64,000 nucleotides of DNA from Okeania sp. SIO1I7 (GTDB taxonomy: Bacteria; Cyanobacteriota; Cyanobacteriia; Cyanobacteriales; Microcoleaceae): assembly GCA_010672585.1 (NCBI GenBank), contig JAAHGF010000004.1:28821-92820 (forward strand), written 5' to 3'. Shown here in pieces: positions 27,796-37,173 of this stretch; position 1 is the stretch's first letter, and every line of letters begins with the position of its first letter. The position numbers were made by a program, and so were the translations under genes. The notes under the pieces were generated by a model, which was not told where the DNA came from, did not search any database, and worked only from the letters and a program-made list of their open reading frames with translations.

Positions 27796-27971
27796 ATAAG
27801 CATTTCCTACGGAATGCTGCGCAAACAGCCATCAGCTATTAGCTATCAGCTTCAAATTTTGTGCATATAATTAGGCATCTGGCAAGAGTCCCATTCCAGA
27901 ACGTCCCAGCTTGGGTTGATCATCCTCTTTGCGCAAAGCTGACCGCTGACCGCTGACCGCTGAATGCTTTT
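27796..27971 (+). repeat. MITE family B, copy 1 (eroded), between rpsR and the RNase gene
   Basis: Left end ATAAGCATTTCCTACGG, right end CCGCTGAATGCTTTT, interior runs CATCAGCTATTAGCTATCAG and GCTGACCGCTGACCGC. The flanks TGGCTTTT and TAACTTTT match at 6 of 8 bases, an eroded 8-bp target duplication. It splits the rpsR-RNase II pair. Confidence 0.6.
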
Positions 27972-28019
27972 TAACTTTTTCAGATTTACCCAAAATCTCA
28001 AATCTCAAACACTTTATCT

Positions 28020-28238
28020 TCAGGTTTCCCGATTAACGTAGGGTAATAAAGCTACTAATCTAGCTCTTTTGATACTTTTCGTTAAATCTCTCTGCTGTTT
28101 TGAAGTTAAACCAGTTATTCTTCTTGGCAGAATTTTACCTCTTTCTGTAATATATTTCTTGAGTAGTTCCACATCTTTATAGTCGATTGGATCTCCTGGT
28201 TTAATTGGTGATACTCTTTTACGGAAGTAATTCGCCAT
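28020..28238 (-). CDS. rpsR: 30S ribosomal protein S18
   Basis: 72 residues: [40 protein letters not shown] and [20 protein letters not shown] match bacterial S18 throughout. It binds the platform of the 30S subunit together with S6. It follows rpmG by 73 bases on the same strand and very probably shares its transcript. Confidence 0.98.
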   Translation of the reverse strand: MANYFRKRVSPIKPGDPIDYKDVELLKKYITERGKILPRRITGLTSKQQRDLTKSIKRARLVALLPYVNRET

Positions 28239-28311
28239 TTCTAATTATTTGTTAGTTATTTTTGTTTACGTTTTAACTATTTACTTACTATTTTTAATAC
28301 TCACTGAATTT

Positions 28312-28500
28312 TTACTTAATTTCTTTGTGAACTGTATGTTTATTACAGTGAGTACAGAATTTCTTCAATTCTAATCTTGAGGTTGTATTCCTACGGTTTT
28401 TAGTTGTTGTATACCTAGACACACCTTGTGAACGTTTATTAGAATTCGTTCTACATTCTGTGCATTCTAGTGTAATTACTATTCTGACTCCTTTGGCCAT
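28312..28500 (-). CDS. rpmG: 50S ribosomal protein L33
   Basis: 62 residues, [20 protein letters not shown] at the N-terminus and [15 protein letters not shown] at the C-terminus. Both CxxC pairs of the zinc-binding form are present. The internal [20 protein letters not shown] is typical of the cyanobacterial and plastid protein. It sits between the RDD gene (34 bases upstream) and rpsR. Confidence 0.98.
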   Translation of the reverse strand: MAKGVRIVITLECTECRTNSNKRSQGVSRYTTTKNRRNTTSRLELKKFCTHCNKHTVHKEIK

Positions 28501-28533
28501 TTTTCAGTTTCCATGAATGCTAGACACAAATTA

Positions 28534-29067
28534 CTATCTTCTCACATACCGTTTAGCTTCGTCAACTAGCCACTTTACCTTAATATCTAGGGAGTAACCA
28601 CGCATTGTCCCTACTACTATTGTCTGGGCTATTCTGTCATGGAAAGCTTGTTGATACCTTTCAATATCTACTAAAGCTACTGTAAAGTCCAAAAATAAAG
28701 GCATTATTAGTAGTAAGACAGCAGCATTTCCTGATGTTAAATTACTAATTCCTAACATGGCCAAAGCCCCAGATAATGCTAAAATTCCTTCTCGCTTTGA
28801 TAACTCTAGAATACCTGGATTTCTTTGGTATCTAGTATCTAAAACTTTCATATCTAGAGCATAGTGCCCTATACTCTGACCATAGTTTTTATGGACAACT
28901 AGCACTCGTGCTATTATCCAAAGTATCATAAAAAATAAAATAAACGTGAACCAATTATTGCTAATTATGGCACTCAAAAACCAAACTACTACAGCATCTA
29001 TACTGAATGCTGCTACGCGACGGGATAGAGGTGCTTTTGGCAATTGGGGTATAATATTATCATTCAT
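28534..29067 (-). CDS. RDD family membrane protein
   Basis: 177 residues. The defining RDD region is APLSRRVAAFSIDAVVVWFL near the N-terminus, followed by a second helix (NWFTFILFFMILWIIARVLV) and the charged loop GQSIGHYALDMKVLDT. A further pair of helices lies near 98-135, then the conserved-looking AFHDRIAQTIVV. RDD proteins are small membrane proteins, some linked to ion exchange, but the role of most is unknown. The stop is 34 bases upstream of rpmG on the same strand, so it probably starts the rpmG-rpsR transcript. Confidence 0.85.
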   Translation of the reverse strand: MNDNIIPQLPKAPLSRRVAAFSIDAVVVWFLSAIISNNWFTFILFFMILWIIARVLVVHKNYGQSIGHYALDMKVLDTRYQRNPGILELSKREGILALSGALAMLGISNLTSGNAAVLLLIMPLFLDFTVALVDIERYQQAFHDRIAQTIVVGTMRGYSLDIKVKWLVDEAKRYVRR

Positions 29068-29215
29068 AAGATAGACCTTAATTATTTTTTGGTCTGGTTA
29101 GGAGAATATGTAACTGTTTTATTAGCTTTTGTTACTGTTCTATAATTTTATCATGTTTTTTATTTGTCCATTTTTGCTGGTTTTCCAGATATAAGTTAAT
29201 ATACATATAGTTATT

Positions 29216-29359
29216 ACCGAATAATTAAGGTAAAAATCCTCTCCTTTCAAGGAGAAACAAGAAAAATTTTTCATAATTAGTCAATCCTATCCGTTTTCAA
29301 GGAGAGGTAATAATTAATAATTAATAATTAATAATTAATAATTAATAATTAATTGTTGA
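29216..29359 (+). repeat. Repeat family A, copy 7
   Basis: ACCGAATAATTAAGGTAAAA, hairpin CTCTCCTTTCAAGGAGA, GTCAATCCTATCCGTTTTCA, then about eight TTAATAA heptamers ending AATTGTTGAT. It lies in the gap upstream of the RDD gene. Confidence 0.7.
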
Positions 29360-29546
29360 TTGGTAGCTATACATAGTAATAGGAGTTGATGGCTAGGTTA
29401 GTAAGTAGTTATTAATTTGAATATGAAATTAAATCTAATTCAATCAAAATATTCACTACAATTTAAAAATTACTATGATTTTACATCTAATAAGATAAAA
29501 TGAAATTTTTGCTCTGGTAAATCATCAGTATAATTAATCCATAATT

Positions 29547-29759
29547 ACCGAATTATTAATTATTAATTATTAATAATTAAATGATTCGCGCCTTGAAGCC
29601 TCCCCTTGAACGGGGAAAAAAGCGGTTGAGGGATGGATAGGTTTCCTAACCATATCCAATCAACCAAGAGAAGAAATAATATTTCCTGATATTCAATTCC
29701 GTAACGGTTAAAACCCGAGGTAATTATCAATTATCCATTATCAATTATCAATTAATGAA
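29547..29759 (+). repeat. Repeat family A, copy 8, with REP hairpin
   Basis: ACCGAATTATTAATTATTAA at the left, CGCGCCTTGAAGCCTCCCC, the REP hairpin at 29624-29665 (GGTTGAGGGATGG ... CCATATCCAATCAACC), then TTATCAATTATCAATTAATG. It closely matches copy 3 at 14511. Confidence 0.65.
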
Positions 29760-29794
29760 TCAAGCTTTGCTTTTAATTTTAATTTTAAGTTTTA

Positions 29795-30086
29795 CCGATA
29801 AATTGAGTTTAAAGCATTTCCTTGAAAGGAAAAAACGGCAGCTTTGCGTTTCGCAGAATTAAGTTAACGCCTAGCCTATTAGAGGATAGCTCAAGTGACC
29901 GCCGGAACGGAAAGCGCAGCATGAAAAACAGAAAAAGCCGAGCTACTTCGCATTCTTTGGATATCCTTGAACTCAGCTCTCGAAGGGAGCTTTATATTCA
30001 AATATACCAAGAGAAAAGAAAAAAAATTTCCTTCTAGTCAATCCTCTTATTTTCAAGGAGAGATAATGATTAATTTTAATTTTTGA
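29795..30086 (+). repeat. Repeat family A, copy 9 (enlarged)
   Basis: ACCGATAAATTGAGTTTAAA at the left, CAATCCTCTTATTTTCAAGG near the right, with about 150 bases of unrelated GC-richer sequence inside (AACGGCAGCTTTGCGTTTCG and on). The frame at 29822-30037 lies wholly inside and is not a gene. Confidence 0.5.
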
Positions 30087-30142
30087 AGATTTTTCTTGTA
30101 ATACAAAATCTTGATGAAGCTGCATACAACTAAAGCTTCTAA

Positions 30143-30247
30143 TACCAAATCCGGTTATTATAAGCTGATTATGGTGTGAGGCAAAAAGTAACACTCAATA
30201 GACAATAGAGAGAATATATAATCAGCTTTTCTAAATCGGATTTGGTA
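30143..30247 (+). repeat. MITE-like element with TACCAAATCCG ends
   Basis: Left TACCAAATCCGGTTATTATA and AGCTGATTAT; right ATAATCAGCTTTTCTAAATC and GGATTTGGTA. Arms of about 30 bases with few mismatches make a long hairpin. A diverged relative lies near 33572-33686 (ACCAAATCCGGTGATC ... CGAATTTAGTAT). From 30248 to 30654, upstream of sdhB, nothing is recognised. Confidence 0.6.
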
Positions 30248-30654
30248 TAATATCATTGCCTTGCTTAAGTTTATTTACAACTTCACATTAATTGGTATAA
30301 CCTATTATTTTGTGATTTTGTACAGCCACGACATTGAATATACTCAGGAAGTTTGTAGACCGTAAATTAAGATTTTAATTTAATGGTAATTAAGCTCCAA
30401 TAATTGTGGACAACACAAGTGAAATGTGGAGTTTTTAACCTAATTTAAAAAAGATCGGAAATAAACATATTTTAAGTAAACTTTATTTCGTCTACAAGCT
30501 CAAACTTAAAATCTAACACCTACTACCGAAAAACTAATGGAAGTGTAGTAAAATAAAAATCATATCGGAATAAAAAACTCATAATGAATGCTAATATTGT
30601 TTTATCTAAAAAAACATAACTAAGCTAGTACAAAATATCTTTAATTTATGACCG

Positions 30655-31692
30655 ATGAAAGTCAACTTTAATATAGTTCGTCAGCATCAAAATACTACTC
30701 CTAGAGTTCAAACTTACACCTTAGAAGTTGAACCAGGCAATACAATTTTAGAATGCCTTAACCGGATTAAATGGGAGCAAGATGGTAGTTTAGCTTTTCG
30801 TAAAAATTGCCGTAATACTATCTGCGGTAGTTGTGGAATGAAAATAAATGGTCGTTCAGCTTTAGCTTGTAAAGAAAATATTAGAAACGAAGTAGATAGA
30901 CTACAAAAAATAACTAATAATAGTAACAATTATTCTGCTAATACTACTGCAAAATCTATTCCAGAAATAACTATTGCTCCGATGGGAAATATGCCAGTAA
31001 TTAAAGATTTGGTAGTAGATATGAACAGTTTTTGGCAAAATCTAGAAACAGTTGAACCTTATATAAGCACAAAAGCACGACAAATTCCAGAACGAGAATT
31101 TTTACAGACTCCCACTGAACGGGATAAACTAAATCAAACAGGTAATTGTATTCTTTGTGGAGCCTGTTATTCTGAATGTAATGCTCGTGAAGTTAATCCA
31201 GATTTTGTTGGACCACACGCTTTAGCTAAAGCTTATAGAATGGTCGGTGATTCTCGTGACAGTCAAACAGAGAAAAGATTAGAAGAATATAATCTTGACA
31301 CAGCAGGAGTCTGGGGTTGTACCCGTTGTTATTATTGTAATTCTGTTTGTCCAATGGAAGTAGCACCTATGGATCAAATAGGTAAAATTAAACAAGAAAT
31401 TCTCGACCGTAAAGATAAACAAGCTAGTCGTTCTATTCGCCATCGAAAAGTATTAATTGATTTGGTTAAAGATGGGGGTTGGATTGATGAACGAAAATTT
31501 GGTATTCAGGTAGTGGGTAACTATTTTAAAGATATTCAAGGATTATTGAGTTTAGGCCCATTAGGATTAAGAATGTTGGCAAAAGGTAAGTTTCCTTTGA
31601 CTTTTGAACCTTCTGAGGGGACTGAAATTGTGCGATCGCTGATTGAATCAGTAAAAAAATTGGACAATGAATCTACTGAGGTAATTCAGTAA
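30655..31692 (+). CDS. sdhB: Succinate dehydrogenase/fumarate reductase iron-sulfur subunit
   Basis: A 345-residue electron-transfer subunit carrying three clusters. 2Fe-2S ligands in CRNTICGSCGMKINGRSALAC (about 53-73); first ferredoxin motif CILCGACYSECN (about 165-176); second CTRCYYCNSVCP (about 222-233). The N-terminal ubiquitin-like fold is MKVNFNIVRQHQ followed by TYTLEVEPGNTILECLNRIK. It passes electrons from the flavoprotein SdhA to quinone in the thylakoid or cytoplasmic membrane. The 345-residue length, with a C-terminal extension, is longer than the proteobacterial subunit (about 240) and fits the cyanobacterial type. sdhA is not adjacent, again usual for cyanobacteria. Confidence 0.93.
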   Translation: MKVNFNIVRQHQNTTPRVQTYTLEVEPGNTILECLNRIKWEQDGSLAFRKNCRNTICGSCGMKINGRSALACKENIRNEVDRLQKITNNSNNYSANTTAKSIPEITIAPMGNMPVIKDLVVDMNSFWQNLETVEPYISTKARQIPEREFLQTPTERDKLNQTGNCILCGACYSECNAREVNPDFVGPHALAKAYRMVGDSRDSQTEKRLEEYNLDTAGVWGCTRCYYCNSVCPMEVAPMDQIGKIKQEILDRKDKQASRSIRHRKVLIDLVKDGGWIDERKFGIQVVGNYFKDIQGLLSLGPLGLRMLAKGKFPLTFEPSEGTEIVRSLIESVKKLDNESTEVIQ

Positions 31693-31970
31693 TTTTATCC
31701 GTACTAAAAAATCTGGCGTTGGTAATTTGAGGTATGATACCATGTCCAGATAAGAGCGCGATAGAACTGCGTGACCTTTACGCGACCAAAAAACTTTCTC
31801 CTTCTACTCGGGGTTTCTTCTTCTTTCTTCCCTCCTGACTCGGTCCGACTGACTTCCCCTCCACCGGAGGAGTCAGGGGTGGGTTGACTCCTAAAGAATT
31901 AAGATTAATATCATACACGCGCTTTACCAACGCCAAAAATCTTAAAAGCTCATAGAATTCTATCAATATC

Positions 31971-32171
31971 ATGTCTGAAAATTTGACTTCTAAATCTACA
32001 TCAGAATCTACTCAAAAAGTTAAAACTGCCAAGTCTAATGAACCTGCTTTTGGTTGGAATACTTACGCAGAAAGAATTAATGGTAGATTTGCTATGGTAG
32101 GATTTTTCATTTTGTTATTACTGGAATTATTTACTCATCAAGATTTTTTTTCTTGGTTAGGTTTGCGGTAA
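31971..32171 (+). CDS. hli: High-light-inducible chlorophyll-binding protein
   Basis: 66 residues with the single membrane helix of the CAB/ELIP/HLIP family: AFGWNTYAERINGRFAMVGF, whose ExxNxRxAM core contains the chlorophyll-binding Glu, Asn and Arg, followed by FILLLLELFTHQDFFSW. The N-terminal 25 residues are Ser/Thr/Lys-rich. Hli proteins bind chlorophyll and carotenoid in thylakoids and protect photosystem II assembly under high light. The ATG is at 31971. The 278-bp upstream gap holds GA-rich debris. A 48-bp family B MITE lies 15 bases beyond the stop. Confidence 0.93.
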   Translation: MSENLTSKSTSESTQKVKTAKSNEPAFGWNTYAERINGRFAMVGFFILLLLELFTHQDFFSWLGLR

Positions 32172-32186
32172 AAAATCAAGCTTAAT

Positions 32187-32234
32187 GTAAGCATTAAGCA
32201 GTCAGTTATCAGCTCTTCGGTGCGGAATGCTTAC
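32187..32234 (+). repeat. MITE family B, copy 2 (minimal, 48 bp)
   Basis: GTAAGCATTAAGCAGTCAG on the left and GTGCGGAATGCTTAC on the right, with almost no interior. The flanks AGCTTAAT and AGGTTAAT match at 7 of 8 bases, consistent with an 8-bp target duplication. It is 15 bases downstream of hli and could fold as a hairpin in its 3' untranslated region. Confidence 0.65.
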
Positions 32235-32316
32235 AGGTTAATTAATGCTAATAGCTAATCTTTGAATGACATTTAGCTATTAGCTATTAGCTATTAAACA
32301 GTCAAAAAATTAGTAT

Positions 32317-33096
32317 TTACAAATCTGATGTTTGACCTGATTCAATTACTTGGAGATTATACTGACCCCTACCTGTTTTATCATAAGAGTTAACTATTAC
32401 ACGATATGTTCCTGTAATAGTTAGAGTAATTGTTAATTGAGAATTTGTATTTTTCTGACTAACATCATCATGTTCTCCCAATAATTCACCATTAGGACTA
32501 AATACTGCTAAATAAGTATCAAAGTCAGGACTTTCTAAGATTACAGTTACTACTTGACCTGTTATTCCTTCAAAAGTATGTTCATCATAAATACTTTCAT
32601 CAGATGGAAGTACTAAGTCTCCATCACTAAGGGTTCCTTCTAGCTGTAATATTTCTTTTCCAACTTCTTGTTCTTGGGTAGGGGGAGTAGTTTCTGGAGT
32701 TGGAGTTTCTTCTGGAGTTGGAGTAGTTTCTTCTTGGGTAGAAGGGATAGTTTCTTCTGGAGTTGGAGTAGTTTCTTCTGGAGTTGGAGTAGTTTCTTCT
32801 TGGGTAGAAGGGGTAGTTTCTTCTGGAGTTGGAGTTTCTTCTGGAGTTGGAGTAGTTTCTTCTTGGGTAGAAGGGGTAGTTTCTTCTGGAGTTGAAGTCT
32901 CTTCTGGAGTTGGAGTAGTTTCTTCTGGAGTTGGGGTAGTTTCTTCTTGGGTTGGAGTATCCTGAGCTAAAATTTCATTAGCATAGCTAGAATTGACAAC
33001 CACCAGATGAAATAGAAGCATAGGAAAAAGTAAAGTTTTTCCCATAATACTTAGTAGACCAAAAGGGGCGATCGCCCAAAATCTTGCTTGACGCAT
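32317..33096 (-). CDS. Secreted PPC-domain protein with Pro-Thr-Glu repeat linker
   Basis: 259 residues in three parts. Residues 1-40 are a signal-like segment (LLFPMLLFHLVVVNSSYANE). Residues about 47-145 are a low-complexity linker of TPTPEETTPSTQEE-type repeats, encoded by an 18-to-39-bp minisatellite at 32668-32960. Residues about 150-255 are a bacterial pre-peptidase C-terminal (PPC) beta domain: LEGTLSDGDLVLPSDESIYD, EHTFEGITGQVVTVILESPD, YLAVFSPNGELLGEHDD. There is no catalytic domain. PPC domains are usually appendages of secreted enzymes. The trypsin-like protease about 840 bases upstream ends in a similar domain, so the two may be related in export or location. The linker is likely to vary in length between strains. 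Confidence 0.75.
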   Translation of the reverse strand: MRQARFWAIAPFGLLSIMGKTLLFPMLLFHLVVVNSSYANEILAQDTPTQEETTPTPEETTPTPEETSTPEETTPSTQEETTPTPEETPTPEETTPSTQEETTPTPEETTPTPEETIPSTQEETTPTPEETPTPETTPPTQEQEVGKEILQLEGTLSDGDLVLPSDESIYDEHTFEGITGQVVTVILESPDFDTYLAVFSPNGELLGEHDDVSQKNTNSQLTITLTITGTYRVIVNSYDKTGRGQYNLQVIESGQTSDL

Positions 33097-33931
33097 TAAT
33101 CACCTCAAATAAATATACTACTTAAATTCTCCAACTAGCATAGTGGGAAATAATAACGAATAATTATTAATTGAAAAAGTTTAGGGTAAATTTTAGTCAG
33201 TAATTACAGAGTTTCAGTATAATCATCTTTTTTGATTTCAAAATCAATACTTGTACTGAATTTATTAACTGTTTGATTTTGCTGTAATACAATTTGTTGA
33301 ACTTGCTATAAATTCCTGTTTCCTATAAATACATTTTTTGATAAAATTGCTATTATCTGCTCATTATGACATTTTAAATCAATTTTATATTTCACATAAA
33401 AAAATATCTTCCCTTAATTCTCCTAACCTCTAGCTCCTCTCTAAAAAAGGGGAGGATATGTGGCAAGAAGTTTTAGTATTTCATCTCAATACATCTTGTT
33501 GGGTTTCCAATCCTCAAGCCTACCTATACCTACTAACTACTGTACAAGAGAACGACAATTTACCCCTACTGAGACCAAATCCGGTGATCAAAAGGCACTT
33601 TTAAAAATACTCTCTAACTCTCTCCCTATCTGTTCTATACCCCATATCCTTATCGGCACAAAAAGGTACTCTATAAACCGAATTTAGTATGACTACCAAA
33701 AAAAGGGGAGGATATGTAGCAATAATTTGATTATTTCATATTCTTTTAGGTTCAGTCCTAGATATCAAGTCAATTTTTTGTAATTGCACATAATAGTTTA
33801 CTATGTAGGTGGCTTTTAAAGTCAAAATTTTTTCACTCTGCTTTGTCGATCTTTCTTGTCAAAAATTTTTTTTAATCTTCATATCCCTATCTATAAAATC
33901 AGTAGATAAAATTTCAGACAATTTACCTATA
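33097..33931. other. Intergenic, one degenerate MITE
   Basis: No gene. At about 33572-33686 lies a diverged relative of the TACCAAATCCG element (ACCAAATCCGGTGATCAAAA ... ACCGAATTTAGTATGA). The paired motif AAAAAAGGGGAGGATATGT occurs twice, near 33443 and 33699, bracketing it. Confidence 0.5.
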
Positions 33932-35101
33932 CTAATTTATCCTTTCACGCTCAAAGAAAGGTCTAATTCTGGGTGAAACAGACTCAATTTTCAACTGATA
34001 TTCTCCTGACTCTCCTGCTTCATAAGAATTTGCTAATAACTTGTAAGTTCCATCTTCTGGTAACGTAATCACAATTCTGGCATTTTTCTCTCCACCACTA
34101 TCATCATCTTGAGCTAATTCTTGACCATTTGAACTTAATAAAATTAAGTAAGAATCTATTTTATTGCTGCTCATATCAATAGAAATCTTTTGACCTGCTA
34201 AACCCTCAAAAGCGTAAAGGTCATAGTAACTATTGTCTACAGGCAATACATTAGATTCACTGTCCAAATTACCCTTGATTTCTATTAAACCATTAAGGTC
34301 TAATTTTTCAGCCTGCTTCTCATCAAACATTCCTGTTTGTTGTTGAGCTACTAAAGGCGCTGTTCCTTCTCGAACTGCTCTTAGAAACTCTGGGACTCTA
34401 TCTATAGATATAGCAAAACCAATACCAATATTACCCCCTAATTGACCACGAGTAAATATAGCAGTATTGACACCAATAAGTTCTCCAGAGCTGTTCAATA
34501 GTGGTCCCCCAGAATTACCAGGGTTAATAGCTGCATCTGTTTGGATCAATCCTCTTTCTCGGTCTATACGACTAACTATTCCTACAGTAAGAGTACCTTG
34601 AAATCTGCCAAAAGGATTTCCGATGGCAAAAGCTCGCTGACCTACTTTTGTCGAACCTGGACGAGCTATTCTAATAGTGGGAAGGTTTCTTTCTCCTCGA
34701 ATTTTGAGAACTGCTAAGTCTAAATCTTCTTCACCAAAACCTATGACATCTGCTGTAACTTTTCTACCATCCGCTAAGGTAATTTTAACCACACCGCCTT
34801 GAGATACGACATGAGCATTTGTTAATACCATTCCGTCGGGACTGATAATGGCACCACTACCATTAGTTTTATCTGTATCTATGGAAACTACTGCTTGACT
34901 AGCTTGTTCATAAACACGAATATTAGTTTTTTCTTCTAGACTTAGAGAAAGTAGTGTTTCTTTTTGGTTTTTATTCAGGGGCCTGGGAATTGTATCTACT
35001 GTTATTTGAGCCTTGACCGGAGGAAAATTAGTTAAATTTACACCAACTGCTACTATTATAAGTATTCTTAATGTGATTTTTGACAAAAATTGGGCATTCA
35101 T
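33932..35101 (-). CDS. Secreted trypsin-like serine protease with C-terminal PPC domain
   Basis: 389 residues. A signal peptide covers about 1-32 (LRILIIVAVGVNLTNFPPVKA). An HtrA-type protease domain follows: H97 in VLTNAHVVS, D128 in EEDLDLAVLKI and S197 in INPGNSGGPLLN form the catalytic triad. In place of the PDZ domain expected in Deg/HtrA proteins there is a PPC beta domain (about 280-380: LIEIKGNLDSESNVLPVDNS, YDLYAFEGLAGQKISIDMSS). It probably acts in the periplasm or outside the cell. The absence of PDZ suggests a form that does not use PDZ-regulated assembly. The neighbouring gene at 32317 carries a related PPC domain. Monocistronic. Confidence 0.88.
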   Translation of the reverse strand: MNAQFLSKITLRILIIVAVGVNLTNFPPVKAQITVDTIPRPLNKNQKETLLSLSLEEKTNIRVYEQASQAVVSIDTDKTNGSGAIISPDGMVLTNAHVVSQGGVVKITLADGRKVTADVIGFGEEDLDLAVLKIRGERNLPTIRIARPGSTKVGQRAFAIGNPFGRFQGTLTVGIVSRIDRERGLIQTDAAINPGNSGGPLLNSSGELIGVNTAIFTRGQLGGNIGIGFAISIDRVPEFLRAVREGTAPLVAQQQTGMFDEKQAEKLDLNGLIEIKGNLDSESNVLPVDNSYYDLYAFEGLAGQKISIDMSSNKIDSYLILLSSNGQELAQDDDSGGEKNARIVITLPEDGTYKLLANSYEAGESGEYQLKIESVSPRIRPFFERERIN

Positions 35102-36146
35102 TGTTGCTTGTCAAGTCTAGTTTATATTTAATATTATTACGCAGTAATTTTTTGAAAAAAGAGTTAGAAGTTGAGTAGCTAATAGACAAGATTAATTAGG
35201 GTTTGATGAAAAAATCTTTTTGTAGGAGTTAGAAGGAGGAAAGAGGAAAGAGGAATAATTGTCTGAGATTTGTCTGTCTAGGTTTGTTGAAAATCTGAGC
35301 ATTTTCTGCTTTTTGGAGCAAAAAACTGGCATTTTTTTTCCGTAAAATTAGCACTAGACTTAAAAGTAAAATTACATTTAATTTATCTCTTCTTTAATTA
35401 TTGTATTGGGAATTTGCTTTCAAGTATTCTAGATATTAGCTTCGCGCCAGCTTTGTAGATAAAGTTATTAATAATAATAGCAATAGCACTTTTCATTTGA
35501 GTGAAACAAATAACTTTTGCCATTAGAAGAAGTTCGTTCTAATTTTAGGCTAAAGTCTATGTACTCTGTATTTTTTACTAAATTGAAAACTCCTAAAATT
35601 TATATAGTTGTAGAGCAAATTTAACAGGAAATTTACTCAATTAGGGTTTCATTTAACCAAATAAAGTATTGTGTTATACTTCACTGCAAATGGATATAGG
35701 AATTCATAAAGTTTGAACCGTTTGAACTATTATTTATAAACTTATAGAAAATTAGTAATAAGTTCACAATCATTTAGATTCTATATTCCCTTTCTTGGTG
35801 CGCATTCCCTCTCTTGGTCATTCCCATGGCGAGGAGACCAGCTCTTGACAGAGCCGCTCCGCTAACTCCTGGTTCCGACCGCTTGCATCTGCCGCCGACA
35901 GGGGGTAGCACTGCTGTTCCCTTTGACAAAAATTGGATATATGGTTTAAATGCAAAACAGCTTATTAATGAATAGATTAGGAATTTTGTTTTGATGATGA
36001 TTTTTTAGATTCAGCAAAAATTGATTTTCTACAGAGGTATTGATATTCAGCGACTAAATAAATAATAGAGTGGGCGGGGAAAAATGCAATTTTTTGATTT
36101 ACTTTAAAAATCAAAATTATCCCCACCTAATATTTCTACTTATATT
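35102..36146. other. Intergenic, REP debris
   Basis: No gene is seen in about 1 kb. Near 35812-35886 there is a rearranged relative of the REP hairpin (CCATGGCGAGGAGACC ... GGTTCCGACCGC). Near 35200 is GA-rich debris after TTAGGGTTTGATGAAAAAAT. The rest is plain AT-rich sequence. Confidence 0.45.
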
Positions 36147-36285
36147 AGAGCTGATTTGTAAACTGAGCTAAAACCCTTTTCTAGTAGGGGTTTGCCGAAA
36201 ATTATGCCCTTGGAGCTTAGATAGGCTCAAATCCTTACACTGTAAAGTATTTATCCTCTTAATATTTACTTTATAAATCAGCTCT
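36147..36285. repeat. Inverted-repeat element at the ycf66 3' end
   Basis: AGAGCTGATTTGTAAA (36147-36162) and TTTATAAATCAGCTCT (36270-36285) are inverted complements with one mismatch, 107 bases apart. An internal stem includes CCTAGTAGGGG-like text. The element ends 6 bases from the ycf66 stop. Confidence 0.6.
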
Positions 36286-36291
36286 TAGAAT

Positions 36292-37173
36292 TTAACCATT
36301 AATATCACTATCAGCAGAATCCATAGGAGTATACTCTACATAATTTTCTGATGTTGCTTCTCCATCAGTAGATGATGCTTCTGGTGGACGACGTTTTCTA
36401 GTTCTAGAGGATATTTCTTCCGAGTAGCTTGCTTCGGGAATAGGGCGACGAGTACGGTTATTAGATGGTCTTTCTTCAGTACTAGAAGTCTCCCAACTAT
36501 CTCGACTGCGAGGGCGAGGTAGTTTATCTTCTGGCCTATTAGTATCACCAAAATTACCTCGACTGCGAGAAGCAGGTCTCTTATTTTCTAAGTCTAAAGA
36601 ATTTTCCCAATATTCAGAAGACGCTCTGGTAGGATAATCTTCTGAACGAGGACTACGCTTGCGTAATCTTGGGTTTGTTTCTCCTGTTCTATCATAACTG
36701 CTTCTGCGATTGGGAGGACGACGGCGGTAATCATCTTCAAAATTATCTGGCCTAGAAGAACGATAATCTTGAGTACCTCTGATACGACGGTTAGCAGGAT
36801 ATTCTTCATAAGGTTCTAGTTCGTCTAAGTCTGTTTCTGCATAACCATAAACAGGGCTTACCGATCTTTCTTCATCTACAATAGGAGTACGTTCCCTAGC
36901 TTGCTTAGTTGTAAGACCTCTCATTCTGATAGATTCTGCTGCAAAGAATATGGCACTACCAGTTAACAAAAACTGACCAAAAGCTAAAATAGGGTCTAGT
37001 CTCCAGCCTTGGAATATGAGAATACCTCCACATAGTAAGCCAATTGCAGCAAAAAAAATATCGTGGTCTCTAGCTAGCTTTGGACGCCATGTGCGGAGGA
37101 AGTATAATCCTGCTCCTGCTACGGCCAGGATTATTCCTAGCAAACTACTCCAATTTAATCCTAAGTTGACCAT
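36292..37173 (-). CDS. ycf66: Ycf66 family protein
   Basis: 293 residues. The N-terminal third carries three hydrophobic helices (about 8-24, 36-54 and 63-82) with MVNLGLNWSSLLGIILAVAG and FFAAESIRMRGLTTKQARER, matching the Ycf66 family of cyanobacteria and some plastids. The rest (about 95-293) is low-complexity and rich in Arg, Ser, Pro and Glu (SEDYPTRASSEYWENSLDLE, SRTRKRRPPEASS), probably disordered. Its function is unknown. psbX follows the same orientation upstream, about 480 bases away, a neighbourhood common in cyanobacteria. Confidence 0.85.
   Translation of the reverse strand: MVNLGLNWSSLLGIILAVAGAGLYFLRTWRPKLARDHDIFFAAIGLLCGGILIFQGWRLDPILAFGQFLLTGSAIFFAAESIRMRGLTTKQARERTPIVDEERSVSPVYGYAETDLDELEPYEEYPANRRIRGTQDYRSSRPDNFEDDYRRRPPNRRSSYDRTGETNPRLRKRSPRSEDYPTRASSEYWENSLDLENKRPASRSRGNFGDTNRPEDKLPRPRSRDSWETSSTEERPSNNRTRRPIPEASYSEEISSRTRKRRPPEASSTDGEATSENYVEYTPMDSADSDING

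Noticed and set aside
29822..30037. 71-residue gene
   Set aside because: Wholly inside an enlarged family A copy.
33460..33687. 75-residue gene
   Set aside because: Its second half is a degenerate inverted-repeat element, and the frame has no coding character.
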